From Gammaproteobacteria bacterium RIFCSPHIGHO2_12_FULL_38_11 (GTDB taxonomy: Bacteria; Pseudomonadota; Gammaproteobacteria; Coxiellales; Coxiellaceae): DNA of 14,357 nucleotides. The notes beneath the pieces are model-generated. The model was not told where the DNA came from. It ran no database searches and saw only the letters and a list, made by a program, of their open reading frames with translations. Positions within the stretch are counted from its first letter, which is position 1. Each line of letters starts with the position of its first letter. The stretch is from positions 1 through 14,357 of the forward strand of contig MGXX01000073.1 of assembly GCA_001801515.1 (NCBI GenBank), written 5' to 3'. Positions 1 to 7,654 of this stretch are shown here, one piece after another. Position numbers and translations under genes: made by a program.

Positions 1-43
1 AAGATTCGCACGCAGGCTTCCGCCCGCGTTTCGGTGATAATCA
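1..43 (-). repeat. Hairpin repeat, copy A
   Basis: On the minus strand this reads TGATTATCACCGAA, then stem ACGCGGGC, loop GGAA, stem GCCTGCGT (positions 29 down to 10), then GCGAATCTT. It shares the leading GATTATCAC, the outer stem ACGCG/TGCGT and the trailing GCGAATCT with the copies upstream of hemD. Its two inner stem pairs are G-C instead of C-G. A single G-U pair makes the stem perfect only as minus-strand RNA. It is probably cut by the window edge. With copy B it forms a divergent pair. Confidence 0.75.
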
Positions 44-91
44 TATTTATTTGTTGTCGCGGTGCAACCCCATTTTTGCGACAAACAACAT

Positions 92-129
92 AAATCACCA
101 CGGAAACGCGCCCGGAAGGGTGCGTGCGA
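92..129 (+). repeat. Hairpin repeat, copy B
   Basis: Stem ACGCGCCC (106-113), loop GGAA (114-117) and stem GGGTGCGT (118-125) are followed by GCGA. The left flank AAATCACCACGGAA is a diverged form of the GATTATCAC-GAA flank of the other copies. It lies 24 bases beyond the stop codon of the giant minus-strand gene. Positions 46-60 and 78-94 are also near-complementary (TTTATTTGTTGTCGC against GCGACAAACAACATAAA). Copies A and B plus these inner arms could therefore fold into one long imperfect stem of about 55 bp around a 17-base loop. Confidence 0.75.
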
Positions 130-153
130 GGCATGTGGTGGATGTAAGGTTAT

Positions 154-3100
154 TTATTTGCGTCGGATCGGTGGTTTCGATTCCTCATTCTCTACGTTCA
201 TTGACTCTATCTTAACTGGCGTCTGTGTCCGTGATGTAACAACAGACGAAATTGGGATCGAGGATGCTGCCACTTGATTCTTTACTGCATCCTGAACAGC
301 GGTCAATGCGTCTCGCATATTCATAATTAATGCATTTGCTTCCCTAAAACTTTCACTGTTAGCAGGTGTTTCCTCTGAATCAAGTAATACCAAAAAACGA
401 CGCACCGCTTCAGCAGATTCTCCATATTCCTCGGCAACAATTTTATATTTACCTTCCACGTCACCTGAAGACAAGTTTAATTCTTTATATTCTTGAAACA
501 AATCAGAATATTTTTTATTTAAGCGCACTATATTTGAAGCCATAAGAACAGCATTCTCCACCTGCCTAACATCACGCTCTGAAAAATTATTTTTAACAAC
601 AACTGCAGATATAACATTTTTAGCATTATCGATAGCCGTCTCAGCTCTTTTTTTAGAGTTTTTAGTAGAAATATCGTTTGCTGAAAGGCTATTAAGTTTC
701 GCAGCCAATTCTTTCACTTGCAAATGAAACAATTTTTGTTTCACTTTTGATTTAAATTCGTTGCATTTATTTGTATACAGAGCATTAATTTCATTAAGTT
801 TCACATTTAATGCATCAGATTTACAAGCTTGTACTGCCAAAGTAGCCGTTTTAATTTCCTTGGTTTCCAACGCATCCAGTTTTTTTAAAAATTCTTGGGC
901 ATCTTCAACAGAATTAATAGCGTTATTCTGAAATTTTACATCAATGATTGCAAAATAAGTTGTTTGCAATGCATCAATCGCATGAAATATTTTTTCTTGT
1001 GCACCCCTTATTTTCTCAGGTACAAACAAGATTCCATCCTTCTCAGATTGCAATTCTGCTTTTTGAGCTTCATTTAATTTCTCAAATGTGTCATTTGCAA
1101 AAGCAATATCCTGCCGAATAACACTTAATCCATCATCAACAATTTTAGACATTTTTGCTTTTACATCACTAACAATTGTAGCAATAGACGAACTATCAGC
1201 AACCAAATTTTCCATTTCATTCAAAATAGTATCGGATTTTTCGGATATTAAATTAATTTTATTTTTTGCATCTTCTTCAAAAGAATCAATTTTTTCTTTT
1301 ACACTTTTCTCTAATGATTCCAGATTTCCCTTTTTAGCATCAATTTCACTTTTTAATGCGATTTTCGCAGCATCTAACGGATTCTCAAATTTACTGATTT
1401 TTTCATGCGCGATTTCTGCTGCCTCATTCACCGCACTCAAACACGCTTGAGCAGCATCAGAACTTTCCGCCTTTGAAATATCATTTTCAGCAGAAGCAAT
1501 AGCAGTGTCTACTTTTTCCAAGGCAGCTTCTACTTCTCCTATTAATCCTATTTTTGCAGTTGCATTCGTTCTTAGTTTCTTTAAATCTAATACAAAATTT
1601 TCTGTCATGTAAGTTTGATACATTTCTTTTGCAGAATCACCCTCAATATCCGCAATGGCTTTTTCTGCTTCTTCAACCGCAACTTCAGCTTTTTTAATCA
1701 GCGCAGTATCAGGAATCGCAGCATCAGCCATCACTTCAAATGATAACAAGGTAACCGCATTACTATTTTCAGCATCAATAATTCCTTCATTTGCAGCAGC
1801 AATCACTTTTTTTGCCGCTTTAAAAAGCGCATCCACATTGTCAATCGCTTTTATCTTCAGATCTGCTTTGTCCTTTAACGCGGCAAATTGCGCTTCCAAC
1901 TCATTGCATTTTGTACTTAGCAGTTTCGTTGCTTCATCCTCTCCAGCAGAAACAATCGCACTCTTAGCTTCTTTAAGCGCGATAGTTGCTTTTGAAATCA
2001 GAGCAGTTTCAGGAGTAGGTATATCTTCTGACGATAACTGCTTAATCTCAGCCTGATCAACAGCATTTTTAATCGCTGGTTCAACAAGACCAACAGCTGC
2101 GGTTGCAGTGGCAAGAAGTGTTTTTACATTTAGAATAGCTGCCGCTTTATCGGCTGCTGCTTTTTCTAGAGCAGCGGTTCTGGCGTTACCATTTGTTTTT
2201 ATTGCGTTAACGTTGACAGATAATGCATCAACACGCTCTTTCAACTCCCCTTTCGCAGCCTCATCCAATTTCTCATATGCCTCTGTTGCAGCTTTAACTT
2301 TATCTTCAATATTTTTTAAATAGGTTTCAACTGCTGGAGCATTATCTAAAGCATTTATGGCATCTGCGGTCGCAACAGTAATATCTTTTTCTGCAATAAG
2401 AACTGCAGCATTTGCGGCGTTTATTTTTAATAATTTTGATTCCGCCGCTGCTTTTAAGCCCGCCTGTAATTTATCGAGCGAATCATGATGTGATTTTGCT
2501 GCAATTTCCGAACCCAATAAATTTTGTATGCTCTTTTTCGCATTAACAATTTCAACTGTTACTTTTGCAATCAATCCATCAGGACTTACAGACAATGCAG
2601 TTACTTCATCAGCATTTTTAGCCTTATCAAGCGCTACGGTTGCCGCCTTAACAGATTCTTTTGTTGTATCAAAAACATTCTCAGCTTGATTTATTTTTTC
2701 CAGCTTATCTTTTTTTGTTTTTTCTAATTCAGCTAGTTTTTGCTTAAGTGCAATGCTTGCCGCGGTCAAAGCTGCTGGCATCTCACCACCAGAAGTTTCG
2801 GTAATATTTTTTTCTGTTCGTTTCACTTCTTTTTCAGCTGCATTTGCAGCTGTAATTGCGGCATCAATGTCAACAGCATCAATCTCACTTTTATCTTTGG
2901 CAGCTTCAACTGCCTTGGTGGCTTCTATAACTTTTGTTTTCGCTTCTTCAAGACCTTTTATTGCTTCAGGTGGCATAAGCACTTTTGCATCTTTCACCGC
3001 AGCCGATGTAACTCCCACTGCCGCCGTTAACCCTGGACCAAATGACTGACCGCCATATTCAACATGCAAAAAACCTTTTGTTAACAGTGCATTAATTAAT

Positions 3101-4494
3101 ATTTCTTCGTCATCTGTAAATTCTCCCTCTACGCTAGCTACTGTGCGTATTTTTTTTGTTGCTAGATCCTTTGCATCTCTTACAATGGGCTTAACTGTTA
3201 TTGCACGCACATCAAACCCAGCACTTTTCAATTCGACTTCTCGTGCAGCGCGTCGTTCATAGCATTGTTCTGCAATTAACAGGCATGATTCTTCCCATCC
3301 GATTATTTTGTTGTTATTCGCACTGCAGTGCCATTGCTCAATATCACCTGCTTTTACGCTGCAGCTTAGAACAATGTCCACTTTTTCTATTTTTTCCTCT
3401 GTTTTTGGTTGCCCTGGTACATTACTCGCAGCGATTGTCGCCACCGCTGTCAAATAGATGGTGCAAGTTTTTTTATCATCGCTAAAGTCAATACGATTTT
3501 CTGTGTCACTCTGATTTTTATTCGCAGTTAATTCAAACTTTTTATACTTTCTAACGCTTTTAATGGCTTCAGCTATTTTTTCTAATTTGTCTGACGCCAT
3601 TGCTTTTAAAATAATTTCTTTTTGTTGGGCTTCATCTAATTCACCCAATGCCTTGTGCGTAACGGTATCCACCGTTGCTGTTGGCTTTAGTTTTGCTTTT
3701 TCTTCTTTTGTTTTTTTTGATGACTCAACAGAATCAATTTTATCTTTGAGTGCTGATCCCTTCGCTAATTCAACAAATTTAGCGCGCATTGCTTTTGCTT
3801 CTTCTTCGCTTTGATTACCTTTGGTATTATGAAAAGCGGCTATTTCATTTGTTTTTTTATAATCATCTAAAATTGCAAGTGCCGTCCAATCAGGGCAGGT
3901 TTTACCAAATTGCTTTGCCACCGCTGCTTTTTTTTCAAAGGTTGGTTTCGCTTTTGTAAAAACAGCAGTGATAGCGGTGTTAATATTTTTTTGAAGCGTT
4001 TTATTAAATTCTGCTATTTTTCCTGCCTCAAGCGACGAATCAATCTGAATAACCTTAATAGTTTCTTGATTTGCGCTAATTTCAATTTTCAATCGCGTAA
4101 AATGATTGTCATTCACATGCAGCACATAATCGAGCGTTAAAGGCTGCGTGCTTCTAGGCGCTTCTGCATCTAGTTTTGCTTTAAAAGCGACTAAGGTGTC
4201 TTGAAGTGATACCGCTTCTGATGGATGCTTTGCCAATTCGTCAGCATTTTCTGCTGCCTCTTCATCACTTTCCCCTTTTGTTGGCAATGGTTCACGAAGC
4301 GTGCCATCAGGCTGAGCTGAAATTAAACCAGCATATTGGTATCTGTGTTTTGTTCCATCTTTATTTAATTCTCGATCCTTTACCTGTTGTAAAACAGCGG
4401 CGACAATTTCAGCGTCAACCATCTCTGTTGGGTTTAAGGAAACCGTGAGTTTCTCAGATGCTGCTGCTTTTTTATCAATATCTGGCATAATCAT
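154..4494 (-). CDS. Giant repetitive coiled-coil protein with a putative CE-clan protease-like N-terminal domain
   Basis: I do not recognise this 1446-residue protein as a named family. Residues 121-213 hold a segment resembling CE-clan cysteine proteases and YopJ-type acetyltransferases: NDNHF with His131, a beta-like stretch, IDSS with Asp152, and KQFGKTCPDW with Gln195 and Cys200. The spacings of 21, 43 and 5 are close to Ulp1. Pro replaces the usual Gly after the Cys. Residues about 310-500 look mixed alpha/beta and are unidentified. From about 510 to 1260 the sequence is almost entirely Ala/Lys/Glu-rich helix. KI-type anchors near I601, I691, I787, I881, I982, I1080 and I1169 indicate spectrin-like units of about 95 residues. 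The C-terminus (ENEESK...RRK) is charged. There is no signal peptide or membrane segment. The start is either ATG4494 or in-frame ATG4488, preceded by a weak purine-rich AAGAGAGAG. A secreted effector is inference. Confidence 0.85.
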   Translation of the reverse strand: MIMPDIDKKAAASEKLTVSLNPTEMVDAEIVAAVLQQVKDRELNKDGTKHRYQYAGLISAQPDGTLREPLPTKGESDEEAAENADELAKHPSEAVSLQDTLVAFKAKLDAEAPRSTQPLTLDYVLHVNDNHFTRLKIEISANQETIKVIQIDSSLEAGKIAEFNKTLQKNINTAITAVFTKAKPTFEKKAAVAKQFGKTCPDWTALAILDDYKKTNEIAAFHNTKGNQSEEEAKAMRAKFVELAKGSALKDKIDSVESSKKTKEEKAKLKPTATVDTVTHKALGELDEAQQKEIILKAMASDKLEKIAEAIKSVRKYKKFELTANKNQSDTENRIDFSDDKKTCTIYLTAVATIAASNVPGQPKTEEKIEKVDIVLSCSVKAGDIEQWHCSANNNKIIGWEESCLLIAEQCYERRAAREVELKSAGFDVRAITVKPIVRDAKDLATKKIRTVASVEGEFTDDEEILINALLTKGFLHVEYGGQSFGPGLTAAVGVTSAAVKDAKVLMPPEAIKGLEEAKTKVIEATKAVEAAKDKSEIDAVDIDAAITAANAAEKEVKRTEKNITETSGGEMPAALTAASIALKQKLAELEKTKKDKLEKINQAENVFDTTKESVKAATVALDKAKNADEVTALSVSPDGLIAKVTVEIVNAKKSIQNLLGSEIAAKSHHDSLDKLQAGLKAAAESKLLKINAANAAVLIAEKDITVATADAINALDNAPAVETYLKNIEDKVKAATEAYEKLDEAAKGELKERVDALSVNVNAIKTNGNARTAALEKAAADKAAAILNVKTLLATATAAVGLVEPAIKNAVDQAEIKQLSSEDIPTPETALISKATIALKEAKSAIVSAGEDEATKLLSTKCNELEAQFAALKDKADLKIKAIDNVDALFKAAKKVIAAANEGIIDAENSNAVTLLSFEVMADAAIPDTALIKKAEVAVEEAEKAIADIEGDSAKEMYQTYMTENFVLDLKKLRTNATAKIGLIGEVEAALEKVDTAIASAENDISKAESSDAAQACLSAVNEAAEIAHEKISKFENPLDAAKIALKSEIDAKKGNLESLEKSVKEKIDSFEEDAKNKINLISEKSDTILNEMENLVADSSSIATIVSDVKAKMSKIVDDGLSVIRQDIAFANDTFEKLNEAQKAELQSEKDGILFVPEKIRGAQEKIFHAIDALQTTYFAIIDVKFQNNAINSVEDAQEFLKKLDALETKEIKTATLAVQACKSDALNVKLNEINALYTNKCNEFKSKVKQKLFHLQVKELAAKLNSLSANDISTKNSKKRAETAIDNAKNVISAVVVKNNFSERDVRQVENAVLMASNIVRLNKKYSDLFQEYKELNLSSGDVEGKYKIVAEEYGESAEAVRRFLVLLDSEETPANSESFREANALIMNMRDALTAVQDAVKNQVAASSIPISSVVTSRTQTPVKIESMNVENEESKPPIRRK

Positions 4495-4511
4495 ACTCTC
4501 TCTTGTGGTTC

Positions 4512-4535
4512 ACACGCAGGCTACCGCCCGCGTGT
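4512..4535 (-). repeat. Hairpin repeat, copy C, in the leader of the giant gene
   Basis: On the minus strand the stem ACACGCGGGC, loop GGTA and stem GCCTGCGTGT give ten pairs including one G-U. This is the same outer stem and the same G-C/C-G inner version as copy A. The conserved GATTATCAC and GCGAATCT flanks are absent. The hairpin ends 17 bases before ATG4494, so it would sit in the 5' untranslated region just ahead of the ribosome-binding region. It has no U-tract and so is not a canonical terminator. Confidence 0.7.
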
Positions 4536-4585
4536 TATTTTATTTGTCATGCTCTTAGGCTCTGAGCTTGCATATAGCGCTAAAT

Positions 4586-4637
4586 ATAGTACAGATTAGT
4601 AAGAATTTTACGACAAAAACCTTAAGAAAGTGTTAAA
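4586..4637 (-). promoter_or_regulatory. Candidate PmrA-like box and promoter of the giant gene
   Basis: On the minus strand TTTAACACTTTCTTAAG (4637-4621) matches the PmrA direct repeat YTTAAK-N5-YTTAAK with one mismatch, the two TTAA cores being 11 bases apart. Downstream lie TTGTCG (4616-4611) and TACTAT (4591-4586) with a long 19-base spacer, or TATATT (4588-4583) as an alternative -10. PmrA controls many Dot/Icm effector genes in Legionella and Coxiella. TTAA words are common in AT-rich DNA, so this is a weak call. Confidence 0.3.
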
Positions 4638-4696
4638 TTTTTAAGATATCCCAGTAATCTGACGATTTTGAGCACACAACAAAGTTATCGGTTAAC

Positions 4697-4725
4697 TTTA
4701 CCAAACCCATTTAATTTTGTAAGAT
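4697..4725 (+). promoter_or_regulatory. Candidate pckA promoter
   Basis: TTTACC (4697-4702) and TAAGAT (4720-4725) are separated by exactly 17 bases and match the sigma-70 hexamers at 4 of 6 positions each. Transcription would start roughly 20-25 bases before the pckA ATG. The rest of the 4495-4755 gap holds hairpin copy C and the PmrA-like box for the opposite gene. Confidence 0.35.
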
Positions 4726-4755
4726 GGGCCACTCCCAACACAATAAGGCGAAATC

Positions 4756-6273
4756 ATGAATCCATCTACTGAAACGCTGATTCAATACGCAGTTGAACAT
4801 AACGAAGGCGTACTGAGCCATAACGGCGCACTAACAGTAACAACCGGATCGCGCACAGGACGTTCGCCAAAAGATCGTTTCATTGTCAAAGATGCAGATA
4901 CCACCAACACCGTTGATTGGGGCGTGGTGAATCAACCCATTTCACCTGAAATCTTTCATGCGCTATGGTCCAAGGTGGAAAAATATTTATCTGATAAAAA
5001 AACATTTGTTTCCGATTTGCAAGTGGGCGCTGATGATCAATTATGCTTGCCCGTTAAGGTCATCACAGAAGCTGCGTGGCAAAATTTATTTGCGCAACAC
5101 TTATTTATCACCCCCACCAAAAGCCATGACGACAAAAAGCAATGGACATTAATTTCCGCACAAAATTTTGTAACAAACCCAAAACTTGACGGTACACATT
5201 CTGATGCCACTGTCATGATTAATTTTCACGAACGCAAAGTATTAATTTGCGGCATGCGTTATGCAGGTGAAATAAAAAAAGCCATGTTTTCCGTATTAAA
5301 TTACTGGATGCCTGAACACGATGTATTACCAATGCATTGCGCTGCGAATGTTGGCGAACAAGGGGATGTTGCATTATTTTTTGGATTATCAGGTACTGGA
5401 AAAACAACTTTATCGGCAGACCCTGAACGCTATTTAATAGGGGATGATGAGCACGGCTGGAGCGAAAAAACCGTGTTTAATTTCGAAGGTGGTTGTTACG
5501 CGAAATGCATCGACTTATCAGAAAAAAATGAACCCATCATTTGGCACGCCATTTGCAACGGTGCAATCATGGAAAATGTGGTGCTCGACGAAAACAAAAT
5601 GCCTATTTTTAACGATGTTTCACTGACACAAAACACGCGCGCGGCTTATCCGCGATCACACATTAAAAAACGCATCGAACGCAATCAAGCCGCAATTCCC
5701 AAATCCATTTTATTTTTAACTTGTGATTTACATGGTGTTTTACCGCCCGTTGCCCTATTAACAAAAGAACAAGCCGCTTATTATTTTTTAAGTGGCTACA
5801 CCGCGCTGGTTGGCAGCACCGAAGTGGGCAGCACAAGTGCTATCAAACAAACCTTTAGCCGTTGTTTTGGCGCACCGTTTTTTCCACGCGCAGCCACTGT
5901 TTACGCTGAATTATTAATGAAACGTGTCACTCAATCTGGCGCACAGGTTTATTTAATCAATACTGGTTGGACCAATGGTGCATATGGTGAAGGTGGAAAA
6001 CGCTTTTCAATTCCCACCACGCGTGCCGTTGTTAATGCCGCCATTACAAACACCATTGCAGATAGCAAAACAGAAATATTGCCTGGATTTAATTTACAAA
6101 TTCCAGCTGAAATTCGCGATGTCGATGCCAACGCGTTAGATCCACGTAAATCATGGGACAATGCTGATGCCTACAATGCAAAAGCCAACTTATTAATCGA
6201 CAGTTTTATTGAGAACTTTAAACAATTTGACGTGAGCGATGAGATTAAAAATGCAGGACCGAAGAGAATGTGA
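4756..6273 (+). CDS. pckA: Phosphoenolpyruvate carboxykinase (ATP)
   Basis: Converts oxaloacetate and ATP to phosphoenolpyruvate, CO2 and ADP, the entry step of gluconeogenesis in the cytoplasm. The 505 residues carry the family landmarks in order: TGRSPKD with Arg36, YAGEIKK (Lys174/Lys175), PMHCAANVG with His194, the P-loop [11 protein letters not shown] at 210-220 (Lys216, Thr217), the metal-binding motif [13 protein letters not shown] (Asp230/Asp231), [10 protein letters not shown], and NTRAAYP at 293-299. The P-loop and DDEHGW pattern is that of the ATP-dependent class, not the GTP class. It is somewhat shorter than the 540-residue E. coli enzyme, mostly at the N-terminus, with no visible loss of active-site residues. 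ATG4756 is preceded by AAGGCG at suitable spacing. yggS follows directly after its stop in the same frame, so the two are probably cotranscribed. Confidence 0.96.
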   Translation: MNPSTETLIQYAVEHNEGVLSHNGALTVTTGSRTGRSPKDRFIVKDADTTNTVDWGVVNQPISPEIFHALWSKVEKYLSDKKTFVSDLQVGADDQLCLPVKVITEAAWQNLFAQHLFITPTKSHDDKKQWTLISAQNFVTNPKLDGTHSDATVMINFHERKVLICGMRYAGEIKKAMFSVLNYWMPEHDVLPMHCAANVGEQGDVALFFGLSGTGKTTLSADPERYLIGDDEHGWSEKTVFNFEGGCYAKCIDLSEKNEPIIWHAICNGAIMENVVLDENKMPIFNDVSLTQNTRAAYPRSHIKKRIERNQAAIPKSILFLTCDLHGVLPPVALLTKEQAAYYFLSGYTALVGSTEVGSTSAIKQTFSRCFGAPFFPRAATVYAELLMKRVTQSGAQVYLINTGWTNGAYGEGGKRFSIPTTRAVVNAAITNTIADSKTEILPGFNLQIPAEIRDVDANALDPRKSWDNADAYNAKANLLIDSFIENFKQFDVSDEIKNAGPKRM

Positions 6274-6981
6274 GTGGGCGTGAAAGTGGAAACGCTATCT
6301 ACAAAACTTGCGTCTATTAACAAGCGTATTTGCGCAGCGAAACAGCAAAAACCCCCCCGGTTCGCTGAAGCTCAGCGCCCCCCTTTTTCAAAAGAAATAA
6401 TCACCCTCATCGCCGCCAGCAAAAAACAATCAGTTGGAAAAATTCGCGAAGCCTTTAACGCAGGCCAACATAAATTCGCTGAAAATTATTTGCAGGAAGC
6501 GCTGGAAAAGCAACACTTATTATCCGACTTAGCCATAGAATGGCATTTTATCGGCACAATTCAATCCAACAAAACAAAACTGATCGCAGCCCATTTTGAC
6601 TGGGTACAAAGTGTTAATCGCTTATCCATTGCAAGAAGGTTAAGTGACCAACGCCCTGCCAATTTAAATGCGTTAAATATTTGCATTGAAGTCAATATCG
6701 ATGAATCTCCGACAAAGTCTGGCGTCTTGCCAAAAGCTATTTTTGAATTGGCAACTGAAATAAAAAAATTAAATCATCTTAATTTGCGCGGCTTGATGGT
6801 TATTCCTGAAAAAAATAATATTGACGCTTTTCAAAAAACAGCGCGATTGTATGCACAATTGATTTCAGCAGGCTTTGCCTTAGACACCTTATCGATGGGC
6901 ATGTCTGATGATTTTGAAAGTGCTATTGCAGCTGGCAGTAATATGGTGCGAATTGGCACGGCGATCTTTGGGAAACGATGA
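6274..6981 (+). CDS. yggS: YggS/PLPBP family pyridoxal phosphate homeostasis protein
   Basis: A cytoplasmic PLP-binding alanine-racemase-fold protein that buffers vitamin B6 and amino-acid pools; it has no established catalytic activity. Visible motifs are LIAASKK with the PLP lysine at residue 50, FAENYLQEALEK, WHFIGTIQSNK, and the C-terminal SMGMSDDFESAIAAG with VRIGTAIFGKR. The start is taken as GTG6274, immediately after the pckA TGA; GTG6280 and GTG6286 are equally in frame and there is no strong Shine-Dalgarno. An unusual stretch, QQKPPRFAEAQRPPFSK, adds about ten residues compared with E. coli YggS just before the PLP lysine strand. It is encoded by homopolymer runs around a small palindrome. 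The gene converges on the DUF2442 gene with only two bases between stops. Confidence 0.92.
   Translation: MGVKVETLSTKLASINKRICAAKQQKPPRFAEAQRPPFSKEIITLIAASKKQSVGKIREAFNAGQHKFAENYLQEALEKQHLLSDLAIEWHFIGTIQSNKTKLIAAHFDWVQSVNRLSIARRLSDQRPANLNALNICIEVNIDESPTKSGVLPKAIFELATEIKKLNHLNLRGLMVIPEKNNIDAFQKTARLYAQLISAGFALDTLSMGMSDDFESAIAAGSNMVRIGTAIFGKR
6347..6388 (+). repeat. Homopolymer-flanked palindrome inside yggS
   Basis: The order is A5, C7 (6352-6358), GG, TT, CGCTGA (6363-6368), AGC, TCAGCG (6372-6377), C6 (6378-6383), T5. The six-base arms are exact inverted repeats and the outer A5/T5 could also pair. It codes in frame for the extra residues of YggS. This base composition is unlike the surrounding coding DNA. 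Confidence 0.55.
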
Positions 6982-6983
6982 CA

Positions 6984-7319
6984 TCAGGATAACACCCAAA
7001 TGCCATGCGCTTTAATTTCATCATGCATTGCATCTGGCGCTAAATCTATTTCACCTGGCCAAGTCACTGCGCCGTAAAGTAAATACACCTGATTAAACAA
7101 TTCAACATCTTTTAGAACCGAAAAAACACCAGCATCTTTACTGTGTATTAACGTCTTCATATCGACAAAACCATGTGTTTTATCAATAAAGGTTACTTCA
7201 AGCATATAGTTCTCAAGCGCTTTCACCTCGGTTAATGACCAAGGTGATGTGCAGGTTATATCAGGAACGTCATTTACTTTAAGGGTTCTATTTTTTTTAC
7301 AGGTTGTTTTTTTTCGCAT
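6984..7319 (-). CDS. DUF2442 family protein
   Basis: The 111 residues fit the DUF2442 pattern: a short beta strand LEVTFIDKTHGFVDMKTLI, then AGVFSVLKDVELFNQVYLLYGAVTWPGEIDLAPDAMHDEI. That is the family's characteristic F-x-x-L-x-D...F..V.......WP...DL.PD layout. The biochemical role is not established. It commonly sits beside DUF4160 genes, as here, and such pairs are often suspected to be toxin-antitoxin-like. I place the start at ATG7319, with GAGGA nine bases upstream; a TTG three codons earlier would sit right against that sequence. It overlaps the upstream DUF4160 gene by 46 bases, which implies translational coupling. No DNA-binding or membrane segment is visible. Confidence 0.85.
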   Translation of the reverse strand: MRKKTTCKKNRTLKVNDVPDITCTSPWSLTEVKALENYMLEVTFIDKTHGFVDMKTLIHSKDAGVFSVLKDVELFNQVYLLYGAVTWPGEIDLAPDAMHDEIKAHGIWVLS

Positions 7320-7534
7320 AAATGCCAATCCTCAAGTAGTTCAACGCGATGTTCAGACGCCCATTCTAACAACAGTGATAATGCGCGTTTTGGCATTTTA
7401 CCTCGCATAGTCTCTAATGTCTGAATATTTATAATTACTTCATATTCAGCATATTGCGCATGAAAATGCGGGGGAGAATGATCATCCCAAAACATTCTTA
7501 TTACAATACCATAAAAAACGCTCAATATTGGCAT
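7274..7534 (-). CDS. DUF4160 family protein
   Basis: An 86-residue protein with the DUF4160 signature: MFWDDHSPPHFHAQYAEYE at the N-terminus, an INIQTLETMRGKMPKRA middle, and LLLEWASEHRVELLEDWHL near the end. The PPHFH motif and the EWA..HR.EL..DW helix are diagnostic of the family. Function is unknown; it is repeatedly found paired with DUF2442. ATG7534 is preceded on the minus strand by GAGGT about eight bases upstream. It is the first gene of the two-gene minus-strand unit and is divergent from yggT. The pair lies between yggS and yggT, which are neighbours in many gammaproteobacteria, so it looks like an inserted accessory module. Confidence 0.87.
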   Translation of the reverse strand: MPILSVFYGIVIRMFWDDHSPPHFHAQYAEYEVIINIQTLETMRGKMPKRALSLLLEWASEHRVELLEDWHLCEKKQPVKKIEPLK

Positions 7535-7623
7535 TTTAATCGACCTCGTTAATTTCTCAACACCGCAAGTCTAATGCAACGAAAAATAATTTTATATCCG
7601 TGTTTTTTTAACGTTATTTGATT

Positions 7624-7629
7624 TACAAT
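7624..7629 (+). promoter_or_regulatory. Candidate -10 element of the yggT operon
   Basis: TACAAT (7624-7629) matches the sigma-70 -10 hexamer at 5 of 6 positions and lies 25 bases before the yggT ATG. No good -35 hexamer is seen at the usual spacing. The intergenic region (7535-7654) also has to hold the promoter of the divergent DUF4160-DUF2442 pair. Confidence 0.3.
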
Positions 7630-7654
7630 AGTTTCATTTTCAGGAGGATCACCC

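Noticed and set aside
1655..2056. Long plus-strand open frames within the giant gene (also 1088-1450, 2753-3049 and 3563-3814).
   Set aside because: They are antisense shadows of an Ala/Lys/Glu-rich coding sequence, read as Ser/Ala/Phe-rich nonsense, with no ribosome-binding sites or recognisable domains.
4512..4535. Rho-independent terminator between the giant gene and pckA.
   Set aside because: Both genes start here, no gene ends here, and the stem is not followed by a clean U-tract on either strand; it is better explained as a member of the repeat family.
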